From NCBI GenBank assembly GCA_002359215.1, contig DEMN01000012.1, positions 372,001-436,000 on the forward strand: a DNA stretch of 64,000 nucleotides, in the 5' to 3' direction. This document shows positions 1 to 9,428 of the stretch, in pieces (the stretch's first letter is position 1; each line of letters starts with the position of its first letter). A program made the translations under genes and the position numbers. Under the pieces are notes generated by a model. That model was not told the DNA's origin. It did not search any database and saw nothing but the letters and a program-made list of their open reading frames with translations. This stretch comes from Flavobacteriales bacterium UBA2669. GTDB lineage: Bacteria; Bacteroidota; Bacteroidia; Flavobacteriales_E; Vicingaceae.

Positions 1-1584
1 GCGAGCCAAACATTTGAGGTAACAGACTCAGACACCTTTAAACCGGGTACCGAAATAGAAATTAAATTGGGCTATCAATCTAAAAATGATAGCATTTTTA
101 AAGGAGTAGTGACCAAAGAAAGTATTACGGTAAGTGAAGGAAGTGTTTCTAGCTTGAAAATTAGTTGTAAAGACAAGGCAGAAGTGCTAACAATGAACAA
201 AGAAAAAGCAACTTATTTAAAGAAAAAAGACAGTGAAATTATTCAAGAAATTATTGGAAATGTTTCTGGTTTAACAGCTGATGTTACAGCTACCACTTTG
301 GTAAACGAAGAAATAGTTAAACCTAAAATATCAGATTGGGATTTTATTAATATGCTGGCAGAAAAAAACGGAATGATAGTGACAACCGATGCCGGCAAAG
401 TAACAGTGGCTGTTCCTGATGTTTCAGCTACCCCCGAACTACAGATTCAGTTTGGATATGATATGATTGAGTTTGATTCTGAAATAAATGCAACAGAACA
501 ATATTCAGGTGTAGAATGTAGTGCATTTGATCCGGCAACTCAAAAAATGATAACGGCAACAGCTAAAGATCCAACAGTAAATAAAGAAGGAGACCTTACA
601 GGATCTACCTTGTCTTCCGTATTATCAGCAAACCCTTTAAAACTTACTAAATCAGCACCCTTACCTCAGGATGAATTACAAGCCTGGGCAGATGCTACAT
701 TACAACGATTACGTCTATCTCAATTTACAGGAACTGTTACCTTTCATGGTTCACCCAAAGCAAAAGTTAATTCATTGATTAAACTGTTGGGATTAAGTGA
801 TCGATTTAATGGCGATTCCTATATTTCAGGAATTACCCATAGCATTAGTGGTGATGGATGGACAACTACCGCAGAAATAGGAATGTCTTCCGAATCATTT
901 GCAGAAAAGAACGAATTATTAAATCCCGGATCAGACGGAGTGAGTCCACCGGTGCATGGCTTACAAACCGGAATTGTAAAAAAAATAAATGCCGACCCAA
1001 ACAATGAGTTTAGAGTTCAGGTGCAACTGCCAATTTTAGGAGATGATAGTGACCCTATCTGGGCAAGATTGTCAACATTTTATGCGGGCAATACTTTTGG
1101 AGCTTATTTTATGCCGGAGGTAGATGATGAAGTCATCTTAGGTTTTATGGATGATAATCCATCCTATCCCATTATTTTAGGAAGTGTTTTTAGTAGTAAA
1201 ATTCCGGCCCCGGAAACACCTGATGAGAAGAACACCATTAAAACATTGATAACATCGAGCAAACTCCAATTAAAATTTGACGATGAAAACAAAGTGTTTA
1301 CAATTCTTACTCCCGGAGGAAATACCATGGTATTTAGCGATAAGGATAAAGGAATTACAGTAACCGACCAGAATAAGAATAAAATAGAAATGAAAGATGC
1401 TGGAATTACGCTCACAGATAAAAGCAACAATACAATAGAGATGACCAGCAGCGGAATAACAATCAACAGTAAATCTAAACTTACATTAAAAGCAGCCCAA
1501 GAAGTAGATGTTCAGGGAGCTTCCATTTCAGTAAGTGCAGATGGATCTACTGCAATAAAAGGATCAACAGTAGCAATAAATTAA
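1..1584 (+). CDS. eCIS spike protein, VgrG/gpD-like (Afp8-type), 5' partial
   Basis: The frame is open from base 1, so the start lies before the window; the TTG at 67 is internal. 527 residues are visible. The N-terminal part resembles the gp27-like hub of VgrG/phage gpD proteins. From about residue 319 (HGLQTGIV) to 400 there is a gp5-type OB fold with the usual sequence style (RVQVQLP, DEVILGF, PIILGSV). From about 440 on, short repeats (NKIEMKDAGITL, NTIEMTSSGITI) suggest the triple-stranded beta-helix spike. The protein would trimerise as the hub and needle under the inner tube and carry the PAAR-like tip. The gp25-like gene follows after 2 bp, matching Afp8-Afp9 order in antifeeding-prophage-like systems. 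Confidence 0.88.
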   Translation, partial: ASQTFEVTDSDTFKPGTEIEIKLGYQSKNDSIFKGVVTKESITVSEGSVSSLKISCKDKAEVLTMNKEKATYLKKKDSEIIQEIIGNVSGLTADVTATTLVNEEIVKPKISDWDFINMLAEKNGMIVTTDAGKVTVAVPDVSATPELQIQFGYDMIEFDSEINATEQYSGVECSAFDPATQKMITATAKDPTVNKEGDLTGSTLSSVLSANPLKLTKSAPLPQDELQAWADATLQRLRLSQFTGTVTFHGSPKAKVNSLIKLLGLSDRFNGDSYISGITHSISGDGWTTTAEIGMSSESFAEKNELLNPGSDGVSPPVHGLQTGIVKKINADPNNEFRVQVQLPILGDDSDPIWARLSTFYAGNTFGAYFMPEVDDEVILGFMDDNPSYPIILGSVFSSKIPAPETPDEKNTIKTLITSSKLQLKFDDENKVFTILTPGGNTMVFSDKDKGITVTDQNKNKIEMKDAGITLTDKSNNTIEMTSSGITINSKSKLTLKAAQEVDVQGASISVSADGSTAIKGSTVAIN

Positions 1585-1586
1585 TT

Positions 1587-2060
1587 ATGGCAAAAAATAA
1601 TTCATTTTTAGGAAAAGGATGGAGCTTTCCACCCACATTTCATAACAACGGAATTGTTGGTGTGGAGATGGTAGAAAAAGAACAGGACATTAAACAATCA
1701 TTAGAAATATTGTTGAATACTACCAAAGGCGAAAGAATTATGTTACCCGAATACGGTTGTGATTTACAATCGTTTTTATTTGAATCGATTAACGATTCCA
1801 AAATGCATCTTTTGCAAGAAATGATTCGGTCAGCTATTCTTAATTATGAACCTAGAATAGAATTACATGAAGTTATTATTGATCATTCTAGTTATCAGGA
1901 TGGCATTATTCGGATTAAACTGGATTATACGATAGAAACGACCAATACCCGATTTAACCTGGTATTTCCTTACTATAAAGTAGAAGGAACAGGAATCCCA
2001 CAATTATATCATAAACAAGTTACACAAAGTGTGGTAGCATCAGAACAAGAGTTACTATGA
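1587..2060 (+). CDS. eCIS baseplate protein, GPW/gp25 family (Afp9-type)
   Basis: This 157-residue protein has the size and layout of gp25/GPW baseplate proteins. The family signature is visible around residues 45-70 (TTKGERIMLPEYGCDLQSF), where the Glu-Arg of GER is the conserved core known from T4 gp25 and TssE. It should join the wedge to the sheath and start sheath assembly. It sits 2 bp after the spike gene and overlaps the next baseplate gene by 4 bp (ATGA), so it is translationally coupled in the operon. Nothing is odd in length. Confidence 0.9.
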   Translation: MAKNNSFLGKGWSFPPTFHNNGIVGVEMVEKEQDIKQSLEILLNTTKGERIMLPEYGCDLQSFLFESINDSKMHLLQEMIRSAILNYEPRIELHEVIIDHSSYQDGIIRIKLDYTIETTNTRFNLVFPYYKVEGTGIPQLYHKQVTQSVVASEQELL

Positions 2061-5000
2061 TAGAAAGAAGAAATGGAACCATTAGAAATAAAAGATTAAA
2101 CCAGGATCTTTTAGACAATTCCTTTCAAATTGATCAACGATCATTTTGGGACATAATGGGGTACATATCTTCTTATTTGCAAAAAATTAATTATTACGAC
2201 CTCCATAATCAACCGAGTAGAGATTGGGTAGCTATGATAGAAGGAGATCCTATTATTTATATGGTGGTAATAATTAATCAACCATTAACCGATTTAAACC
2301 AAATGGCTCAGAGTGTAAATGAGACAAAGGTTTGTAGCGTTGATAATTTAGAGATGGCAACCAATTTATTGAATTGGTATGATAAGATTAACGAATGGTA
2401 TAAAAATCTTCTTAACCAAGGCGAACATCGATTAGCAAACAAGATAAAGAATGTATTATCCGATGTATTAGATAACCCCAAAAATAACCTGTTGTTATTT
2501 CAACAAAAGTTAATTAAAGAACAACAAAAAACAGAATCGACTCCAAAGGTACATTTGTTAAAATCAATGCCTCCACCACCCAAACCTACGGGAGATGTTG
2601 ATTTAGATAAAATGATCCATACCTTCCAAAAGGTAATTATGCACATTCAAAACTTTACCAAAGACTATTTAGAACAGAATATTTTAACAGCCAATAACCA
2701 CATGCCCAACAATGCAATGTACATTGCATTTTCATTACTATTAAAGCGAGTACAAGGAGATATAAATTCGCTCTCAAAAAGGCATTTAGATTTTTATTAC
2801 CAGGACATTCTTCAACAGAAAAAAAGTAAAGGGTTACCTACTAAAACCACCGTTAGCTTTGATTTATTACCCGCAGTTCAATACTCATTAATAGAAAAAG
2901 GAGCTCAACTTACAGCCGGAAAATTATTTGGCAGTAAAACCGATGTGCTTTTTCAAACAGAAAAACCCATTGTGGCTTACCAAATGGAGTTGGTAGAACT
3001 GCAAACATTAACATTTAATTCCAATCCCTATATTCGGGTAGGTACAGACCAGCCCTTAGTTTCATCCATATCCAAAAATGATTTAATTATTAAGGGGAAA
3101 GAAGTTGCTCCGCAGGATGAATGGTTTGTATTTGGAGCCAATAAACAAACACTTCAGAATACCCAAATTAATGAAGGGAAAGTAGCCAACTTAGGATTTA
3201 TAATAGGCTCTTCCGTACTTTTTTTAAGTGAAGGAAAAAGAACAATAGACATTCAGGTAAACATGGAACCTGTCTCAGCTCAAAATACATTTTGGAACCT
3301 CTTAAATCAGATCAAAACCAATAGAAAAATTGGAATGGATACCGTTTTTTCAGCTGTTTTTGATCAAAGCCTTAAAATTTCATATACCACCAAAAAAGGA
3401 TGGATCAACTTTAATGAGTATGCCATTGAATATAATGAAGCAGCTAATTATTTTACCATTCAGTTGGTACTGGAGAATTTTGATCCTGCCTTAGAACCAA
3501 GTACTGAAATAGAACAACCATTAAAATGGCCTTCCATAAAAGTAGAGCTCAACGAATTTGCACCCACTTATCTTTATTCTTTTTGGAAAGGATTAGCCAT
3601 TAATACCATTGATATTGATGTAGATGTTCAGCGGATACGAAACCTTTCATTGTATAACAATATTGGTAAAATGACTTTAGGAAAGGCATTTGATTTATTT
3701 GGACCTGTTCCAACCTTAGGCTCTTTTTTAATGATTGGTAAGAGCGAATTTTTCAAAAAACAACTAACAGCAATGTCTATCCATTTAGATTGGGATTCCG
3801 TTCCTAATGATTTTGGAGGATTTGATACCTATTATGATGCCTATCCAGAAGAGATTACCAATGATTCATTCAATGTTCAACTAACAGCACTTTCCAATAA
3901 TTATTGGTTACCAACCGACCTTAAATTTGCACCTACGTTTAATTTATTCGCCACCCATAACAGTATTACACCAGAAGGTTATCAAAGCGTTCAGTTAAAC
4001 CCTTCAACTGACATTGAATTAACTCAGTTTAGTGAATTGGGAACCACTCAGGATTTTAATTTACAAGACCCATTAAAATATGATGTGACCTCTCAAAGTG
4101 GATTTATTAAACTCACGTTAACAAGCCCTAATTTTGGTTTTGGAAGTGATTTGTACCAAAAAGAATACATAGAAGTAGCCACTTATAATGCTAAAAATAA
4201 AACTCAACTTCCTTATCCTAACAAACCATTTATTCCAAAAATAAAAGATCTGTCGGTTGATTATAAAGCATCTGACACCTTAGTTTTTAATGAAGAATTA
4301 TCAAAAACAACCATTTCGTTAGAAGCTGCACCGGAATTTATGCACATTACACCATTTGGCATAGAAGAGATCATTAACAATCAGAATGTAAGTGAACACA
4401 CTTTAGTGTGCGATTACGAGCAAGAAGGATATTTGTTTATAGGATTAAAAGGAGTAAAAAGTAATACCACAGTAGCTATCTTTTTTCATTTTTTACAATC
4501 CAGCACCGGAATAAATATAGACAAAGATGCATTGACCTGGGAGTATTTTCAGGTAAACAGATGGGTAAAGTTTGAAGAAGGCAATATTATTTTAGATAAA
4601 ACCAATGGATTTATAAAATCAGGAATTATAGAATTTCTGTTACCAAAAGTAGAAGGCATTGGAGAAAAAGGAAATCAACAACTGTATTGGATACGAATAT
4701 CTACCCCAAAAAATACCGCTTACTATCCTAAAATAAAAGGCATTTATTTAAACGCTGTAGAAGCAACTTGTATAAGTGATGATGGCTTGGTAATGGGCAA
4801 AGAAGTACCCGCAGAAAGTATTACAAAATTGGTGGGAAAATTTCCCGACATTAAAAAAGTAACCCAGCCTGTAAATTCATCAGGAGGCGTATTGCAAGAA
4901 GCAGAAGATCAATTTTATACAGGAATAAGCGAAAGATTAAGACACAAAGGAAGAGCATTGTCGATTTGGGATCATGAACATTTAGTTCTCAGCAATTTTA

Positions 5001-5737
5001 ACGATGTAAAAGTGGTAAAATGCACCAATTTGGACGAAACATTTAACCCTTTACCGGGCAAAGTAAAAATAATTGTATTAAGTGCAAATTGGACCAATGA
5101 TGAACGCCATTACTTTGATGGAGATCGACTTCAGCAAATGAAAACTTTCTTAAAAAAACTATCTACACCCTTTGTTGATATTGAAGTAGTGAATCCTACC
5201 GTAGAATATTTATTGGCCAACTGTGTAGTAGAATTTAAACCAGAAGACAATGGCGGTTATTACCTGAACCTGTTGAATGAGAATATTTCAGATTTTTTGT
5301 CACCCATGTCCAGTATTGATAATGGATTGGGAGGAATAGGAGGGAGTGTGGTGCCAACGATGTTGGTCAGCTTTTTAGAAAACCTTCCTTACGTTCAAAA
5401 CATAAAAAAACTAACCATAGAGCACATTGTAAGAGAAGGCATTAATAATTACTCTTTGGGAGTGTATAAAGATGGAGAAGAAATTAAAACCACCAAACCG
5501 TGGTCCATATTATCACCCGTAAAAGAGCATCACATTGTAAGTGTAATAAATAAAAATCAAAACTACGACTTGTTAGACGTAGGAGTGGGTAATATGGAAA
5601 TAGGATTGGATCTTATTTTGGGAGATAATAATAACGATAATGCTACTGTAGTTCAATCATTAATAAAAGCTACTCATCCGGAAGACAAGATAACAGAGGT
5701 TAGCAATGATGCGATTTTAGTATTTAAAAATAAATAA
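2057..5737 (+). CDS. eCIS baseplate wedge protein, gp6/J-like (Afp11-type)
   Basis: This large (1226 aa) protein follows the gp25-like gene with a 4-bp overlap. The region near residues 960-1000 (ERLRHKGRALSIWDHEH) followed by a long beta-rich domain matches what I recall of baseplate J/gp6-like wedge proteins of Bacteroidota eCIS, and length and position fit Afp11. The N-terminal half is helical and contains a proline-rich spacer near residue 172 (MPPPPKPTGD). It has no signal peptide or membrane segment, as expected for a particle assembled in the cytoplasm. Its likely role is to build the wedge ring around the spike hub. The exact gp6 versus gp7 equivalence is inference. Confidence 0.8.
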   Translation: MIERRNGTIRNKRLNQDLLDNSFQIDQRSFWDIMGYISSYLQKINYYDLHNQPSRDWVAMIEGDPIIYMVVIINQPLTDLNQMAQSVNETKVCSVDNLEMATNLLNWYDKINEWYKNLLNQGEHRLANKIKNVLSDVLDNPKNNLLLFQQKLIKEQQKTESTPKVHLLKSMPPPPKPTGDVDLDKMIHTFQKVIMHIQNFTKDYLEQNILTANNHMPNNAMYIAFSLLLKRVQGDINSLSKRHLDFYYQDILQQKKSKGLPTKTTVSFDLLPAVQYSLIEKGAQLTAGKLFGSKTDVLFQTEKPIVAYQMELVELQTLTFNSNPYIRVGTDQPLVSSISKNDLIIKGKEVAPQDEWFVFGANKQTLQNTQINEGKVANLGFIIGSSVLFLSEGKRTIDIQVNMEPVSAQNTFWNLLNQIKTNRKIGMDTVFSAVFDQSLKISYTTKKGWINFNEYAIEYNEAANYFTIQLVLENFDPALEPSTEIEQPLKWPSIKVELNEFAPTYLYSFWKGLAINTIDIDVDVQRIRNLSLYNNIGKMTLGKAFDLFGPVPTLGSFLMIGKSEFFKKQLTAMSIHLDWDSVPNDFGGFDTYYDAYPEEITNDSFNVQLTALSNNYWLPTDLKFAPTFNLFATHNSITPEGYQSVQLNPSTDIELTQFSELGTTQDFNLQDPLKYDVTSQSGFIKLTLTSPNFGFGSDLYQKEYIEVATYNAKNKTQLPYPNKPFIPKIKDLSVDYKASDTLVFNEELSKTTISLEAAPEFMHITPFGIEEIINNQNVSEHTLVCDYEQEGYLFIGLKGVKSNTTVAIFFHFLQSSTGINIDKDALTWEYFQVNRWVKFEEGNIILDKTNGFIKSGIIEFLLPKVEGIGEKGNQQLYWIRISTPKNTAYYPKIKGIYLNAVEATCISDDGLVMGKEVPAESITKLVGKFPDIKKVTQPVNSSGGVLQEAEDQFYTGISERLRHKGRALSIWDHEHLVLSNFNDVKVVKCTNLDETFNPLPGKVKIIVLSANWTNDERHYFDGDRLQQMKTFLKKLSTPFVDIEVVNPTVEYLLANCVVEFKPEDNGGYYLNLLNENISDFLSPMSSIDNGLGGIGGSVVPTMLVSFLENLPYVQNIKKLTIEHIVREGINNYSLGVYKDGEEIKTTKPWSILSPVKEHHIVSVINKNQNYDLLDVGVGNMEIGLDLILGDNNNDNATVVQSLIKATHPEDKITEVSNDAILVFKNK

Positions 5738-5745
5738 TTGAAAAC

Positions 5746-6504
5746 ATGGGAGAAAAACCACTTAATAGAGACAGCTTAAAATCCGTTTTCAGTAATGGAA
5801 GCAGACCGAATGAGAATAATTTCGGAAGTCTTATTGATTCGATGGTAAATAAAGTAGATGATGGAATTTCTAAAAATTTAAAAGATGGATTAATCCTCTC
5901 TCCCGAAGGAGAAGAGTCAGACCGTTTAGTCAGTTTTTATGAAAAAATACAAGACGATTTGCCTCAGTGGGGAATAGAATTGGTGCAGGAAGGACAACAA
6001 GGCTTGGGAATTACAGAACCTATAACTCCTACTGAAACTAAAACCAGGTTGTTTTTTGAAAAAGGAGGAAACATAGGTGTAAATACCTCTCAACCCCAAA
6101 CCACATTTGAGGTAAATGGAATATTAGGAACCAATAGTAGAGTAGGAACATATAAAATTTCAACCATCCCTGCAGATGGAGCCTGGCACGATGTAATTAC
6201 AGAACTAAACGGATGTTGTGCTTTTGAAATAATGGCTCAGGTAGGCAAAGAAAAAACAGGAAAATATGCACTGTTGCATGCACATGCATTAAGCACATTT
6301 GGCAAATCGAGAAATAAAATTAAAACAACACAAGCACATTATGGCTGGTGGTGGAATAAATTGGCGTTAAGATGGACAGGTACCACTTACAATTATTCGC
6401 TACAGTTAAAAACCAGGTCCAATTATGGAGCCGATCAGGAAGTTAAATTTTACATCACCAAACTTTGGGATAATGAAATAATGGGACTTTTTAACCAACA
6501 ATAA
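5746..6504 (+). CDS. eCIS-associated protein of unknown role, possible small fibre
   Basis: I do not recognise a named family for this 252-aa protein. It lies between the two wedge genes (8 bp after the first, 5 bp before the second), so it is very probably a particle component. The N-terminal 45 residues (LNRDSLKSVFSNGSRPNENNF) are polar and helical. Residues about 105-125 (GNIGVNTSQPQTTFEVNG) look like the beta-prism linker often found in tail-fibre proteins. The C-terminus is rich in Trp and Tyr (HYGWWWNKLALRW), suggesting a globular binding head. No Afp13-like large fibre is seen here, so this could be the receptor-binding element, but it could also be a structural adaptor. Confidence 0.55.
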   Translation: MGEKPLNRDSLKSVFSNGSRPNENNFGSLIDSMVNKVDDGISKNLKDGLILSPEGEESDRLVSFYEKIQDDLPQWGIELVQEGQQGLGITEPITPTETKTRLFFEKGGNIGVNTSQPQTTFEVNGILGTNSRVGTYKISTIPADGAWHDVITELNGCCAFEIMAQVGKEKTGKYALLHAHALSTFGKSRNKIKTTQAHYGWWWNKLALRWTGTTYNYSLQLKTRSNYGADQEVKFYITKLWDNEIMGLFNQQ

Positions 6505-6509
6505 GTAAA

Positions 6510-9428
6510 ATGTCGGAAGCAATCAATAAAGGATACATCACTAAAAAAGCCAAAGGTTCGGGAGAATACGAAGACCTTTATTTAGAAGGAATTGAATTGC
6601 TTCAAAAGCTTTCGAGTGCTCACTGGACAGATTATAACGAACACGATCCGGGAGTAACTATTTTGGAAAACATTGTGTACACCATGACCAATCTTTCCTA
6701 CAAAGCAAACTTGCCGATTAAAGATATATTGGCAGAATCTAAAGGCGACCAACTTGAATCAGGAGACAATGGATTTTTTATACCCTCCGATATTTTAACC
6801 ACCAATCCCGTTACGATAGAAGATTTTAGAAAAATTTTTATTGACGACATTACCAATGTAAAGAACGTTTGGTTACAACCACAAATACAACAAAGTGATG
6901 ATTATTCAGAACACCAACATCAAAAAAACTTAAAAGGGTTGTACCATATTTTTGTTGAAATGTATGATTATGCAACCGATCCTGTTACCCTTCAGGAAGA
7001 AGAAAATCGCATTATTGGAGAAGTAAGAGAACTGTATCATGCACATAGAAATTTATGTGAAGATTTGTACGATGTTACCATTTTAAAACCCTTTCAGTTA
7101 CACATGAAACTGAAATTGACTTTAGGCGATTTTACAAGTGGAGAAGAAGTATTTGCCCAAATATTTTTTAAAGTAAACGATTACCTTACCCACGAAGTTC
7201 GTTTTTATTCGTTATGGGAACTGCAAAATAAAAATGAGGATATCAATACCATTTTTAACGGACCCTTATTAGAAAATGGATTTATATCCGACAGTGAATT
7301 AAAAGACCAATTAAATGTAATTGTTCCATCAGACATTGTTAAGATTATAGCAAAAGTAGAGGGGATAATTAGTGTTGATTTCTTTGAATTATCTTATGAA
7401 GATGACTCTTCCAATAATAACAGCCGTACTGTTATTACAGAAGATAGCATTCCTATTCCGGCAAACTCGTCACCTATTTTATTATTTCCTGAAGTAAGCA
7501 GTCATTTGGTGTTGGAGCACGATGGGGTAAAATTCTTTCCCGACCTTTCAGAAGTACAAAAACAACTCTCTTATATTCAGGCAATGAACTATGGAAGTTT
7601 TAAATCCGTAGCACAATCATACAATACCATAGAGATACCAGAAGGACAGCCATTAGGATTGTCTTCTTATTATTCCATTAGAGAACAATTTCCATTAAAT
7701 TATGGAATAGGAGAGTTTGGATTACCTACCGGACTTCCTGAAAGCAGGTATGCACAAGCCAATCAATTAAAAGGATATTTAATGCCTTTCGACCAGTTAA
7801 TGGCTGATTTTTTGGCTCAAATTGCCAATATTTATCAAATTTATGATACCAACGAAAAAGACATCCATTCTTATTTCTATCAGGAATTAGAAGATATGCC
7901 CGAATTGGTTCATTTGATAAAATCCCACGAAAAAGAAAGCAATGAAGATGCACTAACTAACTGGAAAAACACGCTAAAGCAATTAAATACAGATATTGAT
8001 ACTTCAGCTCTTGAACGCTTAAATAAAGTGGCAGACCATATACTGGCAAGATTTGGAGAGCAATTTCCTATCTATTCCCTAAAAAAGATTCACATTAATT
8101 GTTACGGAAAAAAATTAACCACCCAAAAATTTGAAGATGACCTGTTGGGATGGAAAAAAACTTTAATTTCTAATTATGGGCAGTTAAGTTATAACAGAGC
8201 AAAAGCTTATGACTATACTCAACAATTAACCATAAAAGATGATGTTGAGGCAGAAGATGTAAGAAACAGTATTACCCCCGGCATTGTTCAAAAAACAGCT
8301 ATTTTAATGGGAATTAAAAATTATAAAACCCGTTTTTTATCCAAAGTAGTAGCAGATTCCGGAATCAAAATATATCAGAAAAAAGAAGGGATGGAAATCA
8401 TCAGCGAAAGGCTGGAAGTTGTTTATTCAAAAGCAGACATTGAGGTAACGATCATAGATGATATTGTGATTATTGATGAAACAGTCGAAAACCTCAGAGA
8501 TTCTTTTTATTACTTAGGAAATTCAGGTCATATTTTAAAAGAAGTACTCAAAAATGGAGTTCAGGTAGAAAATTACCAAATTAAACAAACAACCAATGAT
8601 AAAAAGAATGCCTTTTATGTGTTATTTAAAGGCGAAAAACAATCCAGTGTAGTTCATATTTCCGATTCAGAAGAAGAAGCCAAACAAGCCATTAATTACT
8701 CCATTAATTTTCTGGTAGATTTAAATCAAAAAAGTGAAGGACTTTATTTAATTGAGCACTTATTATTAGCACCTCCGTATCACGGAAACTATTTTGGATT
8801 TTCTATTGCTGTTCCTTTAGCAGATGGAAAACAAGTGGAATTTAATCAGGTAAAATTACAATCTAACGGAGATAGAAATACGTGTGTAAATACCATCATC
8901 AATAATTTAATAGGAGCAGGAACTTTACAATTGCGGGTAATTGGTAAAGAAGATCATTACATGATTCAGATACTCACCAAAGCAGGAGAGCAATTGGCCG
9001 AAACCACTAATACTTATAGTGAGAAACAAGCCGCACAAGATGAAGCTGACAATATCGTAAAACAACTCTATACATTTGAGCCCGGTCAGTTTAAAAATTC
9101 AGTAAATTATTTTGCCCATTATGGAGAGAATAAAGTAGATGAAACATTTTTCTCATTTCAAATGAGTATTGTAATGCCTTCATGGCCGGTACGATTTCAG
9201 GACGATAATTTCAGAACCAAGTTAGAGAATATTATCTACGAACAAGCACCGATACACATTGCTTTTCAATCGTATTGGTTGGATTTGATGGCGATGGCAG
9301 AATTTGAGAAAAGTTACTACAAATGGTTGGGATTAGTTTCAAATGATAAACATGAAGAAGAGAAAATGAATCATGCTTACGAACTCATCACCAAAATTCA
9401 ACAACATTATCACCAAAAAAACAATTGA
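6510..9428 (+). CDS. eCIS baseplate wedge protein (Afp12-type)
   Basis: This 972-aa protein opens with a region near residues 38-60 (HWTDYNEHDPGVTILENIVY) that matches the DPGvtlLE motif of baseplate J/gp6-like proteins. It lies directly before the tape-measure gene, and the stop codon overlaps that gene's TTG start. The rest is long, mixed alpha/beta and charged without membrane segments. Together with the 1226-aa protein it would form the wedge heterocomplex. Such genes are sometimes mis-annotated because of their size; its place in the operon argues for a structural role. Assignment to Afp12 rather than a second Afp11 is by order only. Confidence 0.78.
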   Translation: MSEAINKGYITKKAKGSGEYEDLYLEGIELLQKLSSAHWTDYNEHDPGVTILENIVYTMTNLSYKANLPIKDILAESKGDQLESGDNGFFIPSDILTTNPVTIEDFRKIFIDDITNVKNVWLQPQIQQSDDYSEHQHQKNLKGLYHIFVEMYDYATDPVTLQEEENRIIGEVRELYHAHRNLCEDLYDVTILKPFQLHMKLKLTLGDFTSGEEVFAQIFFKVNDYLTHEVRFYSLWELQNKNEDINTIFNGPLLENGFISDSELKDQLNVIVPSDIVKIIAKVEGIISVDFFELSYEDDSSNNNSRTVITEDSIPIPANSSPILLFPEVSSHLVLEHDGVKFFPDLSEVQKQLSYIQAMNYGSFKSVAQSYNTIEIPEGQPLGLSSYYSIREQFPLNYGIGEFGLPTGLPESRYAQANQLKGYLMPFDQLMADFLAQIANIYQIYDTNEKDIHSYFYQELEDMPELVHLIKSHEKESNEDALTNWKNTLKQLNTDIDTSALERLNKVADHILARFGEQFPIYSLKKIHINCYGKKLTTQKFEDDLLGWKKTLISNYGQLSYNRAKAYDYTQQLTIKDDVEAEDVRNSITPGIVQKTAILMGIKNYKTRFLSKVVADSGIKIYQKKEGMEIISERLEVVYSKADIEVTIIDDIVIIDETVENLRDSFYYLGNSGHILKEVLKNGVQVENYQIKQTTNDKKNAFYVLFKGEKQSSVVHISDSEEEAKQAINYSINFLVDLNQKSEGLYLIEHLLLAPPYHGNYFGFSIAVPLADGKQVEFNQVKLQSNGDRNTCVNTIINNLIGAGTLQLRVIGKEDHYMIQILTKAGEQLAETTNTYSEKQAAQDEADNIVKQLYTFEPGQFKNSVNYFAHYGENKVDETFFSFQMSIVMPSWPVRFQDDNFRTKLENIIYEQAPIHIAFQSYWLDLMAMAEFEKSYYKWLGLVSNDKHEEEKMNHAYELITKIQQHYHQKNN

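Noticed and set aside
67..1584. Start of the spike gene at TTG 67
   Set aside because: The frame is open and spike-like from base 1, so 67 is internal and the gene is cut by the window edge.
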